DNA from: Skeletonema tropicum
Taxonomy: Eukaryota; Bacillariophyta; Thalassiosirophyceae; Thalassiosirales; Thalassiosiraceae
Length of the DNA: 64,000 nt
Assembly: GCA_037178625.1 (NCBI GenBank)
Contig: CM074135.1
Location: 2,792,001 to 2,856,000 of the forward strand
Direction of reading: 5' to 3'
The translations under genes were made by a program, and so were the position numbers. The notes beneath the pieces are model-generated. The model was not told the DNA's origin and did no database searches. It saw only the letters and a program-made list of their open reading frames with translations. Below, piece after piece: positions 10,282-20,700 of the stretch. Position 1 is the stretch's first letter. Every line of letters starts with the position of its first letter.

Positions 10282-10833
10282 TCAGAGTCCACCTGCTTCT
10301 TCAATTGCAGCAATTTCAGCATCGATTGTCTCCACTTCGGCTCTATGCTGTGCTATCATAGCCATGAGCTCAGCTATTTTGACTTCGTGGTGTGCCCTTC
10401 GTTGTTCCAGACACTGCTTCCTGTTCACTGTAGATATTACTCCCGATATCGATGATTTCAATGCAATGTACAGTTCTCCTTGCCCGTGTATACTACCTAC
10501 CAATGCAAGCACTTCAGGCAAATGCAGAGGGTTAATCTCACTATACAAGGACCGAGTGACTCCCTGCCAATCCGCAAAATCATTTCTTTCTGCGCTACTC
10601 AGTTGCATCTGACGAATCTTTGCCTTTCCAACACTATCCAGGTCGTTTGGGTTTGAGAAATTCCTGTTCATTCTGACCGCATTATCGATGAGAGACTGAA
10701 TCGTTTTCAAAGCAATGTTTGAATTCCTACTCAAATCTATTACATCGAGGTCTCTCAAAGTGTGATTTGATTGCATTGTTGCGTTGATGCTGGAAATATC
10801 ATTCACCAGACTACGATAGGCCAACGAGAACAC
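10282..10833 (-). pseudogene. LRR-family gene, C-terminal fragment (copy B)
   Basis: Identical to 1855-2406 through the duplication. It keeps the LxEINPLHLPEVLALVG core and the coiled-coil tail and lacks the leucine-rich repeats and any initiating exon. Confidence 0.85.
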
Positions 10834-11116
10834 GAGGCAACTTTACGATTGAACAGTCTAGTGAATATGCGGAATAGCTGAGTGAGGTAAATACGGAACC
10901 ATTCTGCGAATACGCTACCTGCAGCATCCTTCCCTTCCATGAACGAAGCTATGATGAATTCATTGAACAGGATAAGTACGCGACGGATGTTGATATTTTC
11001 AGTGATGCCAGGCCTAAGTTGAATGACTGTTCCGTTGAACGTCTTTGTTTAGAGGAGGGATTTCTGCGTTGTTTGTATCACCACCATCGACCGTAGCCGT
11101 AGTCCGTAGTCTAACT

Positions 11117-12690
11117 TTTACTTCTTGAAACCGATGTTAACTTCCATGCCTACTACAGTAGTAAACGTGTTTCTTGCCCATTGCATAATAGCGTTGTCTA
11201 TATGGAATGTCCACGGACCAATCATGTCCACTGCTACTTCAGTTCACGGTAGGAGATGTATTTCAGGTTCAGTTAAATATCCATAGCCAATACCTTGAGA
11301 CTTATGTTGTTGACGGATTTGACAGGTGAACTGGTTAATAGCTTTGCGAAGTCAAGGATGATGGTAGCGTGCCATTATAGTATTTAGCATGCGATCTCGA
11401 CCTGGGTGATTCAATACTTGATGGAACCACAAAATAGTCGGTTGTATCATACCATATCAGGTTTGTGATTGTGTGAGATGTGGGTAGACGTATGTTATGA
11501 TGGGTTGAAAGTCAGTAGACAAGGTTCGAAAAGGATAATTTTGAGGAAGTCTCGATCGACGATTTTGTAATTCTTGATCGTTTTGTTGATTATGGTTATG
11601 GAGAATAGCTTCTAAATTCAGTGGATGTTGTTCCATCGGGTGATTATAAGGGATGTTGAGGAAGCAATCTAGCACATCTTCGTCATCAGTGAGGGAGAAA
11701 TAAGAGTCTACTGTAGGTTCTAAAGCAGAACTCTCCCTCCATGGGTCATCATCAAGACGAGACAGACTTGTAAAGAGGCTGTCGCGAATGAAGTAATCGT
11801 CTTCGTTGTGATCATGCCAATAGAAATTGTCATTAGTATCAAGAGGATCGTCAGGACAAGATGGGTCTTGTGAGTCGTCACGAGGAAGGCGAGACAATGG
11901 ATCCGCAATAACGTTGCCTAGGCCTTTTATATAATGCATCGTGGGACCGTATTCTTCAGGGTAGAGTCGCCATCGTAAGACACGTTGAGAATTGAGGTTG
12001 CAGTAGGTAAGATTGCGATGATCTGTCCAGATATGGATTCTTGCACTGAGGAGCATGGAGCGGAATTCTTGAAATGTGAGAACGATAGCTAGCAGTTCTT
12101 TCTCCATGGTAGTATAGTTGCGTTGCGCGGCGTTAAGCTTCGAGAGAAGTAGGCGACAGACTTGTTATCTTGCATAATGACGCTGCCGAGAGCATAATCT
12201 GAAGCGTCCGCATAGATATGGAACTCTTTATTGTGATCGGGGTTCGGGGTAGCTGAGGAGGACATCTTGAGCCATAAGAATAAGAGCTTTCATTTGTTTG
12301 AAGACAGCATCCATTTCATTAGTCCGTATGAGCTTTTTCTTGCCGACATGTGTGGTTAGAGGAGCTAGGGTGTCTGCTCTATGTGGCCACATGTGTCAAT
12401 AAAAGTTGACCGCGCCTATGAAGGCACGCAATTGTTTGATATTTATTTCGAGGGCGTTGCATCTTGAGAATGGCCGTAATTTTCTTACCCAAGGTTTTAA
12501 ACCTGATGGTGTGAGCCAATAGCCCAACCAGTCGCATTCTTGAATGGCCCATTTGCATTTCAAAGGATTAATTGTGAGGCCATTTGTTCGGAGGCGGTAA
12601 CAACTTCGTCAAGTACTTTCATGTGATTTTCCCATGAGTGAGAAAAGATACCCACTACTAAGACAAGTTGTGTTTCCATCTAAATAATGA
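11117..12690 (-). mobile_element. Ty3/gypsy retrotransposon pol remnant, copy B
   Basis: Same remnant as in copy A, but it continues past 12516 into more reverse transcriptase. In the minus reading this is SWENHMKVLDEV and LKCKWAIQECDWLGYWLTP (12520-12660), a segment typical of the RT palm/thumb just after the YxDD region. It contains frameshifts and stops. The extra part abuts a 12-bp tandem repeat at 12701. No LTR was identified. Confidence 0.85.
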
Positions 12691-12700
12691 GAGGAGCTAA

Positions 12701-12822
12701 GTCGTTCGTTCTGTCGTTCGTTCTGTCGTTCGTTCTGTCGTTCGTTCTGTCGTTCGTTCTGTCGTTCGTTCTGTCGTTCTGTCGTTCTGTCGGTCGTTCG
12801 GTCGGTAGTTCTGTCGTTCTGT
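12701..12822. repeat. 12-bp microsatellite-like array
   Basis: Unit GTCGTTCGTTCT is repeated about six times and then degrades into 8-bp variants. On the minus strand it translates as a run of ERQN. It starts at the broken end of the gypsy remnant. Confidence 0.9.
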
Positions 12823-12854
12823 CCGGGCCCTTTGGCGTGTCCTTTGGCCTTCAC

Positions 12855-13078
12855 GGGCATTTTCGATCGACTCTTTCTTTGATTGGCTTGATTTGACCCC
12901 TTGCCCCCCCCCGTTTTTAGAGTTTTCGATTGACTCTTTCTTTGATATTGGCTTAGATTTGATTGTTCAGGGGGGGACACCCCCCCTTGCCCCCCGTTTT
13001 TAGAATTTTCGATTGACTCTTTCTTTGATTGGCTTAGATTTGATTGTTCAGGGGGGGACACCCCCCCTGCTATGTATA
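12855..13078. repeat. ~80-bp tandem repeat, three units with G/C tracts
   Basis: TTTTCGATTGACTCTTTCTT occurs near 12860 (one variant base), 12922 and 13004, followed by a TTGGCTTAGATTTGA-type segment. Two units end in the self-complementary block GGGGGGGACACCCCCCC. These tracts are prone to hairpins and to sequencing error. Confidence 0.85.
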
Positions 13079-13129
13079 TAAGTAGACACAATCAATATCG
13101 TAGTAGATAGCCGGTGCCTCCTCTCTTAT

Positions 13130-13173
13130 TTAGAAAACCCGCGCAGCGGCTAGACGAGCGAAAGCGAGGCTAG
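13130..13173 (+). repeat. Short dispersed repeat (AAAACCCGCGCAGCGGCTA), copy 1
   Basis: AACCCGCGCAGCGGCTA followed by GAGCG...CGAGGCTAG recurs in inverted orientation at 17182-17224. A partial CGAGCGAAGGCGAGGCT is present near 16652. The two full copies face each other around the RluA gene. Confidence 0.7.
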
Positions 13174-13224
13174 TCAACTTTAAAGCCGATCAAAGTCGCT
13201 TTTACTTCAGAGCAGCACGGGACT

Positions 13225-14180
13225 TTCATTGCCATCTCTTGATGAAAAAGCCTATGACGGCATTTTGCAGCCACGGAAACAAGTGGAAAGATGAAGCCAA
13301 AACCAAACAGTATGGATACTCGCATTTCAGAAAATACCATGATATACTGAGGTGCGCAGAATACTCCGGGGGCTCTCATGTTAACTGAAGAGTATGTGAT
13401 GAAATGGATGCCTACATTGATAGTATGAGACGAGAGAAAGCCGCTGCAAAACAAAACAATCAAATTGAGGACATAGCTGAGTCTGAGTCTGAGTGGGCGT
13501 TGGAAGAAGGAATACCGGGTGGAATCCTAGTTTGGGCGAGTTCGGTGGCACAGTGAAATTGTATGGGCCGACCCATCAATGTTAATGATCTTGTCTTCCA
13601 TAATATGCAGAAAGGCCAGCATGATAGCATCATCCTTTTCTACGACAAGAATAAGAAGGATCAGACACCACATACCCGACGTACTCATAGCGAAAGGGAA
13701 GAAGAAAGGCAATAGCCAAGTATTTGCTTTGCCGCTGGACTTCTCGTCATTCCCAAGTCCATGTTCAAGAAATGCATGGATTGTTTGGTTTCGTGGACTT
13801 CCTGATAATAAGTCAAAGAAAGAGGATGGGAGTGGTCTCTATTCTGCGCCGATGCTATGCATCCTTCAAAATTTGACGCCGAAAATGTTACCACACCAGA
13901 ACGAAGGCACTATGACTGCTGGGACCCAATTCTGCAGTACATGGAAGAAGCTGTGAAGTCCAACGAGTCAATTGTGCCTTCCCAGCGTTCTGTCATCGCA
14001 GATCATCAGTGACTCCTTTGAAGCTGCCAAAGCTGTTTTGAAGCAGGAGGAGCATCCATCTCTCTCTTTTCAGAGAATAGGGTCATGGCTCTTGGACAGT
14101 CAGTATATGGTCTAAAGAATTGCGGCTTTTGAGGAAGAGGAAAGCACCAGCCTCGTCGTAGCCGAGGTAAATAATTAGTT
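13225..14180 (+). pseudogene. Decayed tyrosine-recombinase-like (crypton-type?) gene
   Basis: Three forward frames carry a patchwork of one protein: YGYSHFRKYHDI, then DEMDAYIDSMRREK, ESEWALEEGIPGG, GRPINVNDLVFHNMQKGQHD, SIILFYDKNKKDQT, QVFALPLDF, and finally QRIGSWLLDSQYM. The string pattern (arginine before a His-containing loop, then D-K-x-K-x-D-Q, then a VFAxPLDF-like block) is what I recall of diatom proteins related to tyrosine recombinases of crypton-like elements; this rests on memory of the family. At least three in-frame stops and two frame changes make it non-functional. Flanking target duplications were not found. Confidence 0.5.
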
Positions 14181-14507
14181 GATCAATTAAGTTAAGATGA
14201 CATGATAGACGTACAAAAGGACTAAACATGTTGGTATCACAATCGGTCTTTTATTCCATCTCTCATCATAATGTGCTAGGCGAGCCTGCTTTGTTTTGAT
14301 AGCACACGTCGGATGTTAGTAAACATATCTGCATTCATTTCCTTTTGTTTTTTAACTTAATCTACAACGTGTCAATGTGTACTTTGATCGCACATACTTT
14401 GCTCGATAGAGCTATCCAATAATGCAGAATTTAGGACCATTTAGCTGCTTCAATTATTACTATGGAGGACACATGTTTAGAAAGAGTGTTGTGGCGTGTT
14501 GAAAGAT

Positions 14508-14634
14508 GGTGCTGCAATGTCAATCTTTTGCTCTATTTTTATGACTTGGTACAAATACAAACAATGATATGTAGCATAATATATACATCGTTAACTCGCT
14601 TGCAATACATAGTAATCAAGATCAAAACGAAGGC
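14508..14634 (-). repeat. RluA 3' end copied into the 8.4-kb duplication unit
   Basis: Probable source of the fragments at 1155-1252 and 9582-9679. It covers the stop codon (14622-14624) and about 115 bp of 3' flank. Confidence 0.7.
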
Positions 14635-16575
14635 TCAGCCGTAAACGATACCCACTCCCCCGTCACAGGATGATTCAAACTCAATTCCTTGGCATGCAAA
14701 CACATCGTCCTACCACTTTCTTTCACACTCTGTTCCACCTTGCTTCGGAGTTCCATTGTGGCATAGGTGGGTGACATACTGCGTATTACAGTATTGCTGA
14801 AACCGCCGTTGGGGTTGGCTTCACCGTAGTATCCGTAGGCTGGATCTCCTAGGATTGGATGACCGATTGCCTGTATATATGACAGAGAGGAGGTAGTTAT
14901 TGAAACAATGTGTCAAACAAAATGATATTAGCACAAAAGCTTGCATATCGTAGGATGAAACGAATTTGTTCCAACAAAATAATAGATACTTACTGCACAA
15001 TGGACTCTAAGTTGATGCGTCCGCCCTGTAACTGCACAAGAAGTAACGATAATGAATGAACACATGATTGAAGCATTCAAATAATAATGACCATGATACA
15101 CCCTCTACACCACTCAATCACTAACTCAAGAGAGTCACCACTTACCTGGAAACAACTCGACACGAGTAACCTCATGACCCATCCACAACTCACGTCCCAC
15201 CACACGAAACTTCGTCACACTCTTCTTCGGTCGTTTGGCAATCAACTTTTTATACCCATTATGATTCAAATCTGCCACGGCTTGATGTGCCTCTGCCTCA
15301 CTGTGGGGGGTGCTAACTCTCATGAAGGGGGGGTGTTTGTGATCTCTTTGGAGGGGTAGATTGATTTCACCTCCTCCGAGGTATTGTGTGTTGCCATTTG
15401 CTGCATTGTTGTTGACAGTATCTTCATGATCATTATCGTCTTCATCTTCTTCTTCCCCTTCCAACAAAGACGAAGATGATGAAGTAGTAGCCACATCCAC
15501 CCAACAATCCATATCCAACCATCCCACCAGTAAAGCCTCATACACTTTTCTTGTACTTTTCATATCCTTAGTATTCTGTCGGAATGCCTCATGCAATGTC
15601 GACATGGCATGACGATTTCGTGCAAATAGGACTAATGCCACTTGTATCCATGTCCAATCGGTGTACTATCATGTTATCCCTCGTTACTACCGAAAAGTCC
15701 GGCGGTGTTGTTGTTGTTGTTGTTGATTGATGCATTCGTACTACGATTCTTTCTTTTCTCTCGTTGTTTCCGTTTTCGTGTTTGAGCCTTGGTCTCCCCC
15801 TCACTCTTCCTTTTTCCGTTCCTCCTCTGCAGTAGCTTTTGGCAACAACTTGGGCCAATTGCTCCTGTGACGCACCATACACATCAAACACCAAATCCAA
15901 CAAACTTGTATTGTTATTAACACCCGGAACACAGAGTATGCCGGATGGTTTATTCGTAACGACAATGTGTTCATCGGTGTAGATGGTACGAAGGTGTTGG
16001 GAGGTGGTTACATTTGTTTTGGAGGCACGGTTGGCTGCTTGGACTTTACGTAGTTGACGTTGATATTGGAGGACGGAGGGGGGGATTGGTGTTTCTTCTT
16101 CTGCTTCTTCTGCTACTTGTTCGTTGCGATTATTGTTTGATGATGTTTCATCTTGTATTGATGTAGCAGGTTGTGGTGGTTGTTGTTTCGCTATCCGTTC
16201 ATTGGAGAGGGCACGATTGTGATGTGTAGTGGTCGTATCGAATTGAGGATCGAAGGCTATTTTGATCCATTTCTTCTTCTTCTTCTTCCCTTTTGGTGTT
16301 GGACTAGTGTTTCGTATTGTCGTTATGCAATATCGAGTAGTGTCCTCCATGATGATTCTTCTTTGTTCCGATGGTCGGCTACTGTAGCTGGTGGAGCTGA
16401 TGTTTCTGGATGATGATGATGATGATGATGTGTTGGAGTGATGGAGATGTTGTGTCGACGTCTGAAACGTGCGGCGAAATACTGTATTATTATTTGTAAT
16501 GTAACGGAGTGAAGAAGAAGCAGTGCGACGGCGTCCGAACAGTGATAGCACGGCCAAAGAGACGGCAGGTTTCAT
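14622..16575 (-). CDS. RluA-family pseudouridine synthase, four coding segments, one frameshift
   Basis: The product would isomerise uridine to pseudouridine in rRNA or tRNA. Minus-strand segments are 16575-15146, 15031-14994 and 14870-14622. Both introns are GT-AG (donors GTAAGTGG and GTAAGTAT, acceptors CTTGTGCAG and TATATACAG) and splice in frame to give FPVTGRTHQLRVHCA and then AIGHPILGDPAYG. Other landmarks are VTNKPSGILCVPG and the catalytic motif HRLDMDTSG, with the nucleophile Asp in HRLD, and LHAKELSLNHPVTGEW at the end. The first 70 residues, Ser/Thr/Arg rich, suggest an organelle presequence. Directly after DTSG (15640-15643) the frame slips by one base before LVLFARN, so the gene is either broken or the assembly lacks one G. 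Low-complexity insertions at residues 100-200 and inside the catalytic domain are typical of diatom proteins. Confidence 0.85.
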
Positions 16576-16680
16576 GGCAATGACTATACAACATTAGGAG
16601 TATTTTACATCATGGAAGTTTGATACACAACACCCCACACACTCATTGTCGAGCGAGCGAAGGCGAGGCTGTGATGAAGA

Positions 16681-16763
16681 AAAGTGTGCGTTCGTGATGC
16701 ATCGTGGAGACTGTCGTAACGGTATCCAAGAGTACCGAAATACCAGCGCAGTGCGACCACAAC
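16681..16763 (+). repeat. ~80-bp dispersed direct repeat, copy 1
   Basis: AAAGTGTGCGTTCGTGATGC, then CGTGGAG...GACTGTCGTAACGGTATCC and GCAGTGCGACCA, recur at 17506-17585 with about 85 percent identity by eye. It lies upstream of the RluA gene. Confidence 0.8.
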
Positions 16764-17181
16764 TTGGTGGGCGACAAACTTCCAGTACATACCAGTCTAA
16801 AACCAAGGGTAAATAAATTCTAAAACTAAATCCTGAAACTGAAATATATATCCTGAATTTTTAAAATGAATAGTTTTGCTGTTTTCAGCTAATCTTTTCA
16901 CCGTAGGTACACTCCCCTCAATGGTCTCCTAAATGATTCTATGGTCCGAACCGAGTATGCAGACCTCTCCTACAACACCATCGCTAACTCCCTCTGTCTT
17001 GGTTTCACTCGAATCGGACAATAACTCGTCCAGAACGAGCAGATAGAAAATTCAGCACATCTTTAGGTACAGACTCGTATCTTAAGGTACAGACTAGTTT
17101 TAGACTGGTACATATAATATGATATGTTTTGTACTGGCTCCCCGCACTTGGTCTCTCCAACAATAAGTACTTTTACTTTTA

Positions 17182-17224
17182 CTAGCCTCGCTGGCTCGTG
17201 CTATAGCCGCTGCGCGGGTTTTTG
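17182..17224 (-). repeat. Short dispersed repeat, copy 2 (inverted)
   Basis: Reverse-complement match of 13130-13173: CTAGCCTCGCTGGCTCGTG and TAGCCGCTGCGCGGGTTTTT. With copy 1 it brackets about 4 kb including the recombinase remnant and the RluA gene. Confidence 0.7.
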
Positions 17225-17505
17225 TCTAAATATAATGGGGAGGAGGAATAAGAGATAATATACTTATGTCCGATGTACGTAGCGTTAAAGTATTGTGTAC
17301 TTACTTCTATGCAACTAATCATGGAAAGGAATGTTTGTTGTAAGCTACCTACGATACCTACCTGCCCAGCTCAATGCCTTGTGTCTGTGCAATAGCTTTC
17401 TTCTGTTTTGTTTGAGCATATTCCTCATCGCAGGCTCATCGTCATCGATCGAAGGTCTCTGCGGCTATACACAACATTTAAAAGCAGCCAGCTTACATCA
17501 AAGCA

Positions 17506-17585
17506 AAGTGTGCGTTGGTGATGCGTCGTGGAGCGACTGTCGTAACGGTATCCTTATACTGAGGTACCAACGCAATGCGACCAAA
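17506..17585 (+). repeat. ~80-bp dispersed direct repeat, copy 2
   Basis: Partner of 16681-16763. Surrounding ORFs (for example 17331-17612) run through it and look non-coding. The stretch 17586-18089 holds no gene that I can support. Confidence 0.8.
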
Positions 17586-18089
17586 AAGGCAGCATGCCCC
17601 TATGGATTCTAAACCCGATTGTAGGGAGAACTGCATATGGTAATTACTTATTGTCGCCAGCAATCATTTACCAACACAAGACGAAGCCTCTCACTGCCAC
17701 TCTCATTGTATGTACCGTACACAGACACGGTACAATAAGTCTTTTATAAGTTTTAACTTTGTGGTTACCCACAAGCGGTATGTATTCGTAATGTCGTCAC
17801 GTCGCATGTCTTGAATATTCCATACACACTTTCAGTATTACTCCTATTATTTATTTGATACTACTCTACGATATCTTGTCTTCGTAAGCACCTCATGTCT
17901 TGACGGCACTGGTTATCCTCAACTTAACGAGAAGTGAAGAAGTGTGTGACGATCGATGTCAGTCACTCAAACAACATCTCGTGGGCATTACTTCGATCTA
18001 AAGAAGAAGCGCATCGCCTTCACCTTTTCAAGCACAACCACTCAATGTCTGTGCAAATATCCCAGTTGCAATTCATTGGCAGCACTTCT

Positions 18090-19412
18090 TCATCTTCTGT
18101 CATGTGTGTGATTACATGTGCTGCTTGCACTTGTATACTTGAATGCGGCACGAGCATAGTCAACAGCAGCTTCTTCTTCGTTCTCATAGACGCCAATATG
18201 CCTTGACGTTCCATCAATTGTGATTTGTGCATGCCATTTGTTCTTCGCTTTTTGAAAGCATACACCTTTGTACTTTGAAGTACCACTTCTTCCACTTCCA
18301 TTGCCTTTGAGAATTGGCAGCTGTGGTGGGACATCGGTCAAATCGATGACCTTTTGCCCAACTGATCTGTACTTCAATGCGGCACGAGCATAGTCAACAG
18401 CAGCTTCTTCTTCGTTCTCATATAAGCCAATATGCCTTGACGTTCCATCAATTGTGATTTGTGCATGCCATTTGTTCTTCGCTTTTTGAAAGCATACACC
18501 TTTGTACTTTGAAGTACCACTGTTTCCATTGCCTTTGAGAATTGGCAACTGTGGTGGGACATCGGTCAAATCGATGACCTTCTTTTGACGTTTTGTCGTT
18601 TCTGAGGCATCATCTGCATCCCCCATCAAAAGAAGAATAGGGCGTTTCTTCGAAGCAGCAGCATCATTTTGTTGGCAAGGGTTCACTTCATTGCAATCCG
18701 CTATTTTGCAATCTTTGGGTTTGCTTTGCGGAGGCAGAGGCACATCATGACAGAGGATGCCGTCACAGGAATAACAGAATTTACCATTGGCAGCCTTCTC
18801 ATGAGGACAACCTTTGGTGCTGCAGAACAGAGATTCGTTCTTCTTAGCCTTTTGCCCAACTGATCTGCATCTGTACTTGAATACAGCACGAGCGTAGTCA
18901 ATGGCGGCTTCTTCTTCATTCTCATAATAACCAATAAAATAACTCTTGCCGTCAATTGTGATTTTTGCCCTCCATTTGTTCCTCGTTTTCCAATAGCTCA
19001 CACCTTGGTACTTTGAACTGCCTCTCCTCTTGCTGCTCATGATTGGCAGCTGTGGTGGGACATCGGTCAAATCAATCAATTGTGACCTCTTGTTTCGTTT
19101 TATCGTTTCTGAGGCATCATCATCTGCATCATCCATCAAAAGAGGGCGTTTCTTCGAAGCAGCAGCATTATTTTGTTGGCAAGAGTTCAATTCATTGCAC
19201 TCCGCTATTTTGCCATTGTCATTGTTGGAGGGTTTGCTTTGAGGGAAATAACAGAATTTACTATTGGCAGCCTTCTCATTACTCCTATATTTATTGTTAG
19301 TGTTAGAACCATGGTATTTTTGTTTGTAATCGCGATTTGACTCATCAGCCTTTGCCGCCGATGCTGTTTCCTTCCGCGGAATTGGAGTGTAAACGAGGAT
19401 CCTTGTCACCAT
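18090..19412 (-). CDS. Triple AP2-domain nuclear protein with repeated VIDLT motifs
   Basis: Single-exon, 440 aa, presumed DNA-binding regulator. AP2 domains lie at residues 133-180, 301-348 and 379-426; each has SSKYQGV/SKYKGV, a basic NKWxAxI strand, and YENEEEAAxDYARA. Each is preceded by the same linker, LIDLT/VIDLT-DVPPQLPI (starting at 112, 279 and 355); V/I-I-D-L-T matches the classical SUMO-interaction motif. Modules 1 and 2 also share a longer leader with Cys residues (KFCY..., EC/DCNEVNPCQQN, ASKKRP) that could bind zinc. Modules 2 and 3 are near-identical at DNA level, showing a recent internal duplication. The first ATG at 19412 is used. Targets cannot be inferred. Confidence 0.85.
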   Translation of the reverse strand: MVTRILVYTPIPRKETASAAKADESNRDYKQKYHGSNTNNKYRSNEKAANSKFCYFPQSKPSNNDNGKIAECNELNSCQQNNAAASKKRPLLMDDADDDASETIKRNKRSQLIDLTDVPPQLPIMSSKRRGSSKYQGVSYWKTRNKWRAKITIDGKSYFIGYYENEEEAAIDYARAVFKYRCRSVGQKAKKNESLFCSTKGCPHEKAANGKFCYSCDGILCHDVPLPPQSKPKDCKIADCNEVNPCQQNDAAASKKRPILLLMGDADDASETTKRQKKVIDLTDVPPQLPILKGNGNSGTSKYKGVCFQKAKNKWHAQITIDGTSRHIGLYENEEEAAVDYARAALKYRSVGQKVIDLTDVPPQLPILKGNGSGRSGTSKYKGVCFQKAKNKWHAQITIDGTSRHIGVYENEEEAAVDYARAAFKYTSASSTCNHTHDRR

Positions 19413-19458
19413 GATCGCATGTAAATAATGAGTACGGCGTCGTAAACTACTCTTGCTA

Positions 19459-20036
19459 GCGGCGCCAAAAATTGAGACATCTCAATTTGTCCACGTGGAA
19501 CTTATTTGACACAAAAATAAGAAGCAAAAGCTAGCAAGATGAGCGAGGCCGTCTCACAAAACTCCTCCCTATCTTCGACATTTTTACTGTTGCGGCCCCG
19601 ATATGCATCATTCTTGGCGTAGCACCACAATCATCGGCCATATAATGACAGCATATAAAGAGCTTTCATTTGAGCCACTGGTCAACATTGTAACTGCTGT
19701 ATTCATCCTGACGTGGTAGAATGCATGGGTCAGAGGGGGGTGTTGGGGCGATTTTACTTAGTGATTTTATCTAGTAAATATGTGGAAAATCACCCAGGAA
19801 CGATTGAAGATAACTCCATGTTGAATAGATATAATAAGTCAACCAACCAATAACTATATTCGGTTAGTGTTTAGTTTGGCATACCCGCTTGCCTTTTTTG
19901 TCGAATACGTATTTATGGGCTGTAGTAGTGGGGTGTGCTGACATGGTTTTAAGCTACATTTGTGTGAGTTTTGTGTGAGAGCGCGCTGGAAAAAATTTTG
20001 TCTCAATTTTTGGCATGTGTCAATTTTTGGCGCCGC
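19459..20036. mobile_element. 578-bp MITE-like element, TA target duplication
   Basis: The ends are inverted: GCGGCGCCAAAAATTGA on the left (19459) and its complement ending at 20036, extending to about 24 bp with one or two mismatches. TA flanks both sides (19457-19458 and 20037-20038). The interior has no ORF of note. The size, lack of coding capacity and TA duplication fit a non-autonomous element of the Tc1/mariner-like class or another class with TA targets. Confidence 0.75.
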
Positions 20037-20700
20037 TATAGCTTGGAATAATTAAAATCGGGCTAGAGATAGGCTAGGTACTACTTATCTCTTTATCTAA
20101 ATTGGTTCAACCTGTGTGAACCAATTCGCCAAAATGCGACATACCCACATTCTAGGGCCTATTTCTCCGACAAAACGGCTTCTCTAGACGGAGTTAGACA
20201 CATCATGAGAAAGAACATAAGCTAAGCTTTCATATGATACTAGGGTTTGTATGGTTATTTTCACGAGAATCTAGTCTACGACGGTCGCATAGTAGGGCCA
20301 TTTTTCGTCATTTAGCCAAAAAAATTGTAGATCTGAACCAATTTTGAAAGCCTCCAAATCAGCCCGCCCGTACTAATTCCCACGTACATTGGGTTTTTGT
20401 CACGTAGCACACATCACATAAACAACACAACGACCATGGTGATACACCACCCCTCTACTGCCGGCGAGGCACTGCCGATGTCTCCTTAACCGACGCAGAC
20501 TAATGGCGATAGGTCTTAATCAACGGGGCCGGTGGCTTGATTTAGCCCTATTGCACTTTTAATGCCTTCGGCCGCCACCGCTGCCACGTGATTTTCTTCA
20601 TCAATACACCCATTCTGCCGAGCCTGGCAGTGAGCCATTTGGTATCACCACCGCCATTAATGTTAATCCTCCGGCATCCATAAGTTCTATAGAAGCTACT
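20037..20700. other. Intergenic, no gene seen
   Basis: AT-rich and then GC-richer spacer without a supported gene. A short frame near 20436 (MVIHHPSTAG...) stops after 17 codons and may be a decayed start of the region that follows. Confidence 0.4.

Larger units (their letters stand above)
8428..12516 (+). repeat. Direct duplication, copy B
   Basis: This is the second copy of the block at 1-4089. It keeps the 5' end of the small conserved ORF (starting at 8390, outside the part visible in copy A) and, on the right, an uninterrupted gypsy reverse-transcriptase remnant to about 12690. It therefore shows what copy A looked like before the DNA transposon joint at 4090. Confidence 0.95.

Noticed and set aside
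12609..13091. 160-codon minus frame with ERQN repeats
   Set aside because: It is a translation of the 12-bp and 80-bp tandem repeats and G/C tracts, with no non-repeat domain.
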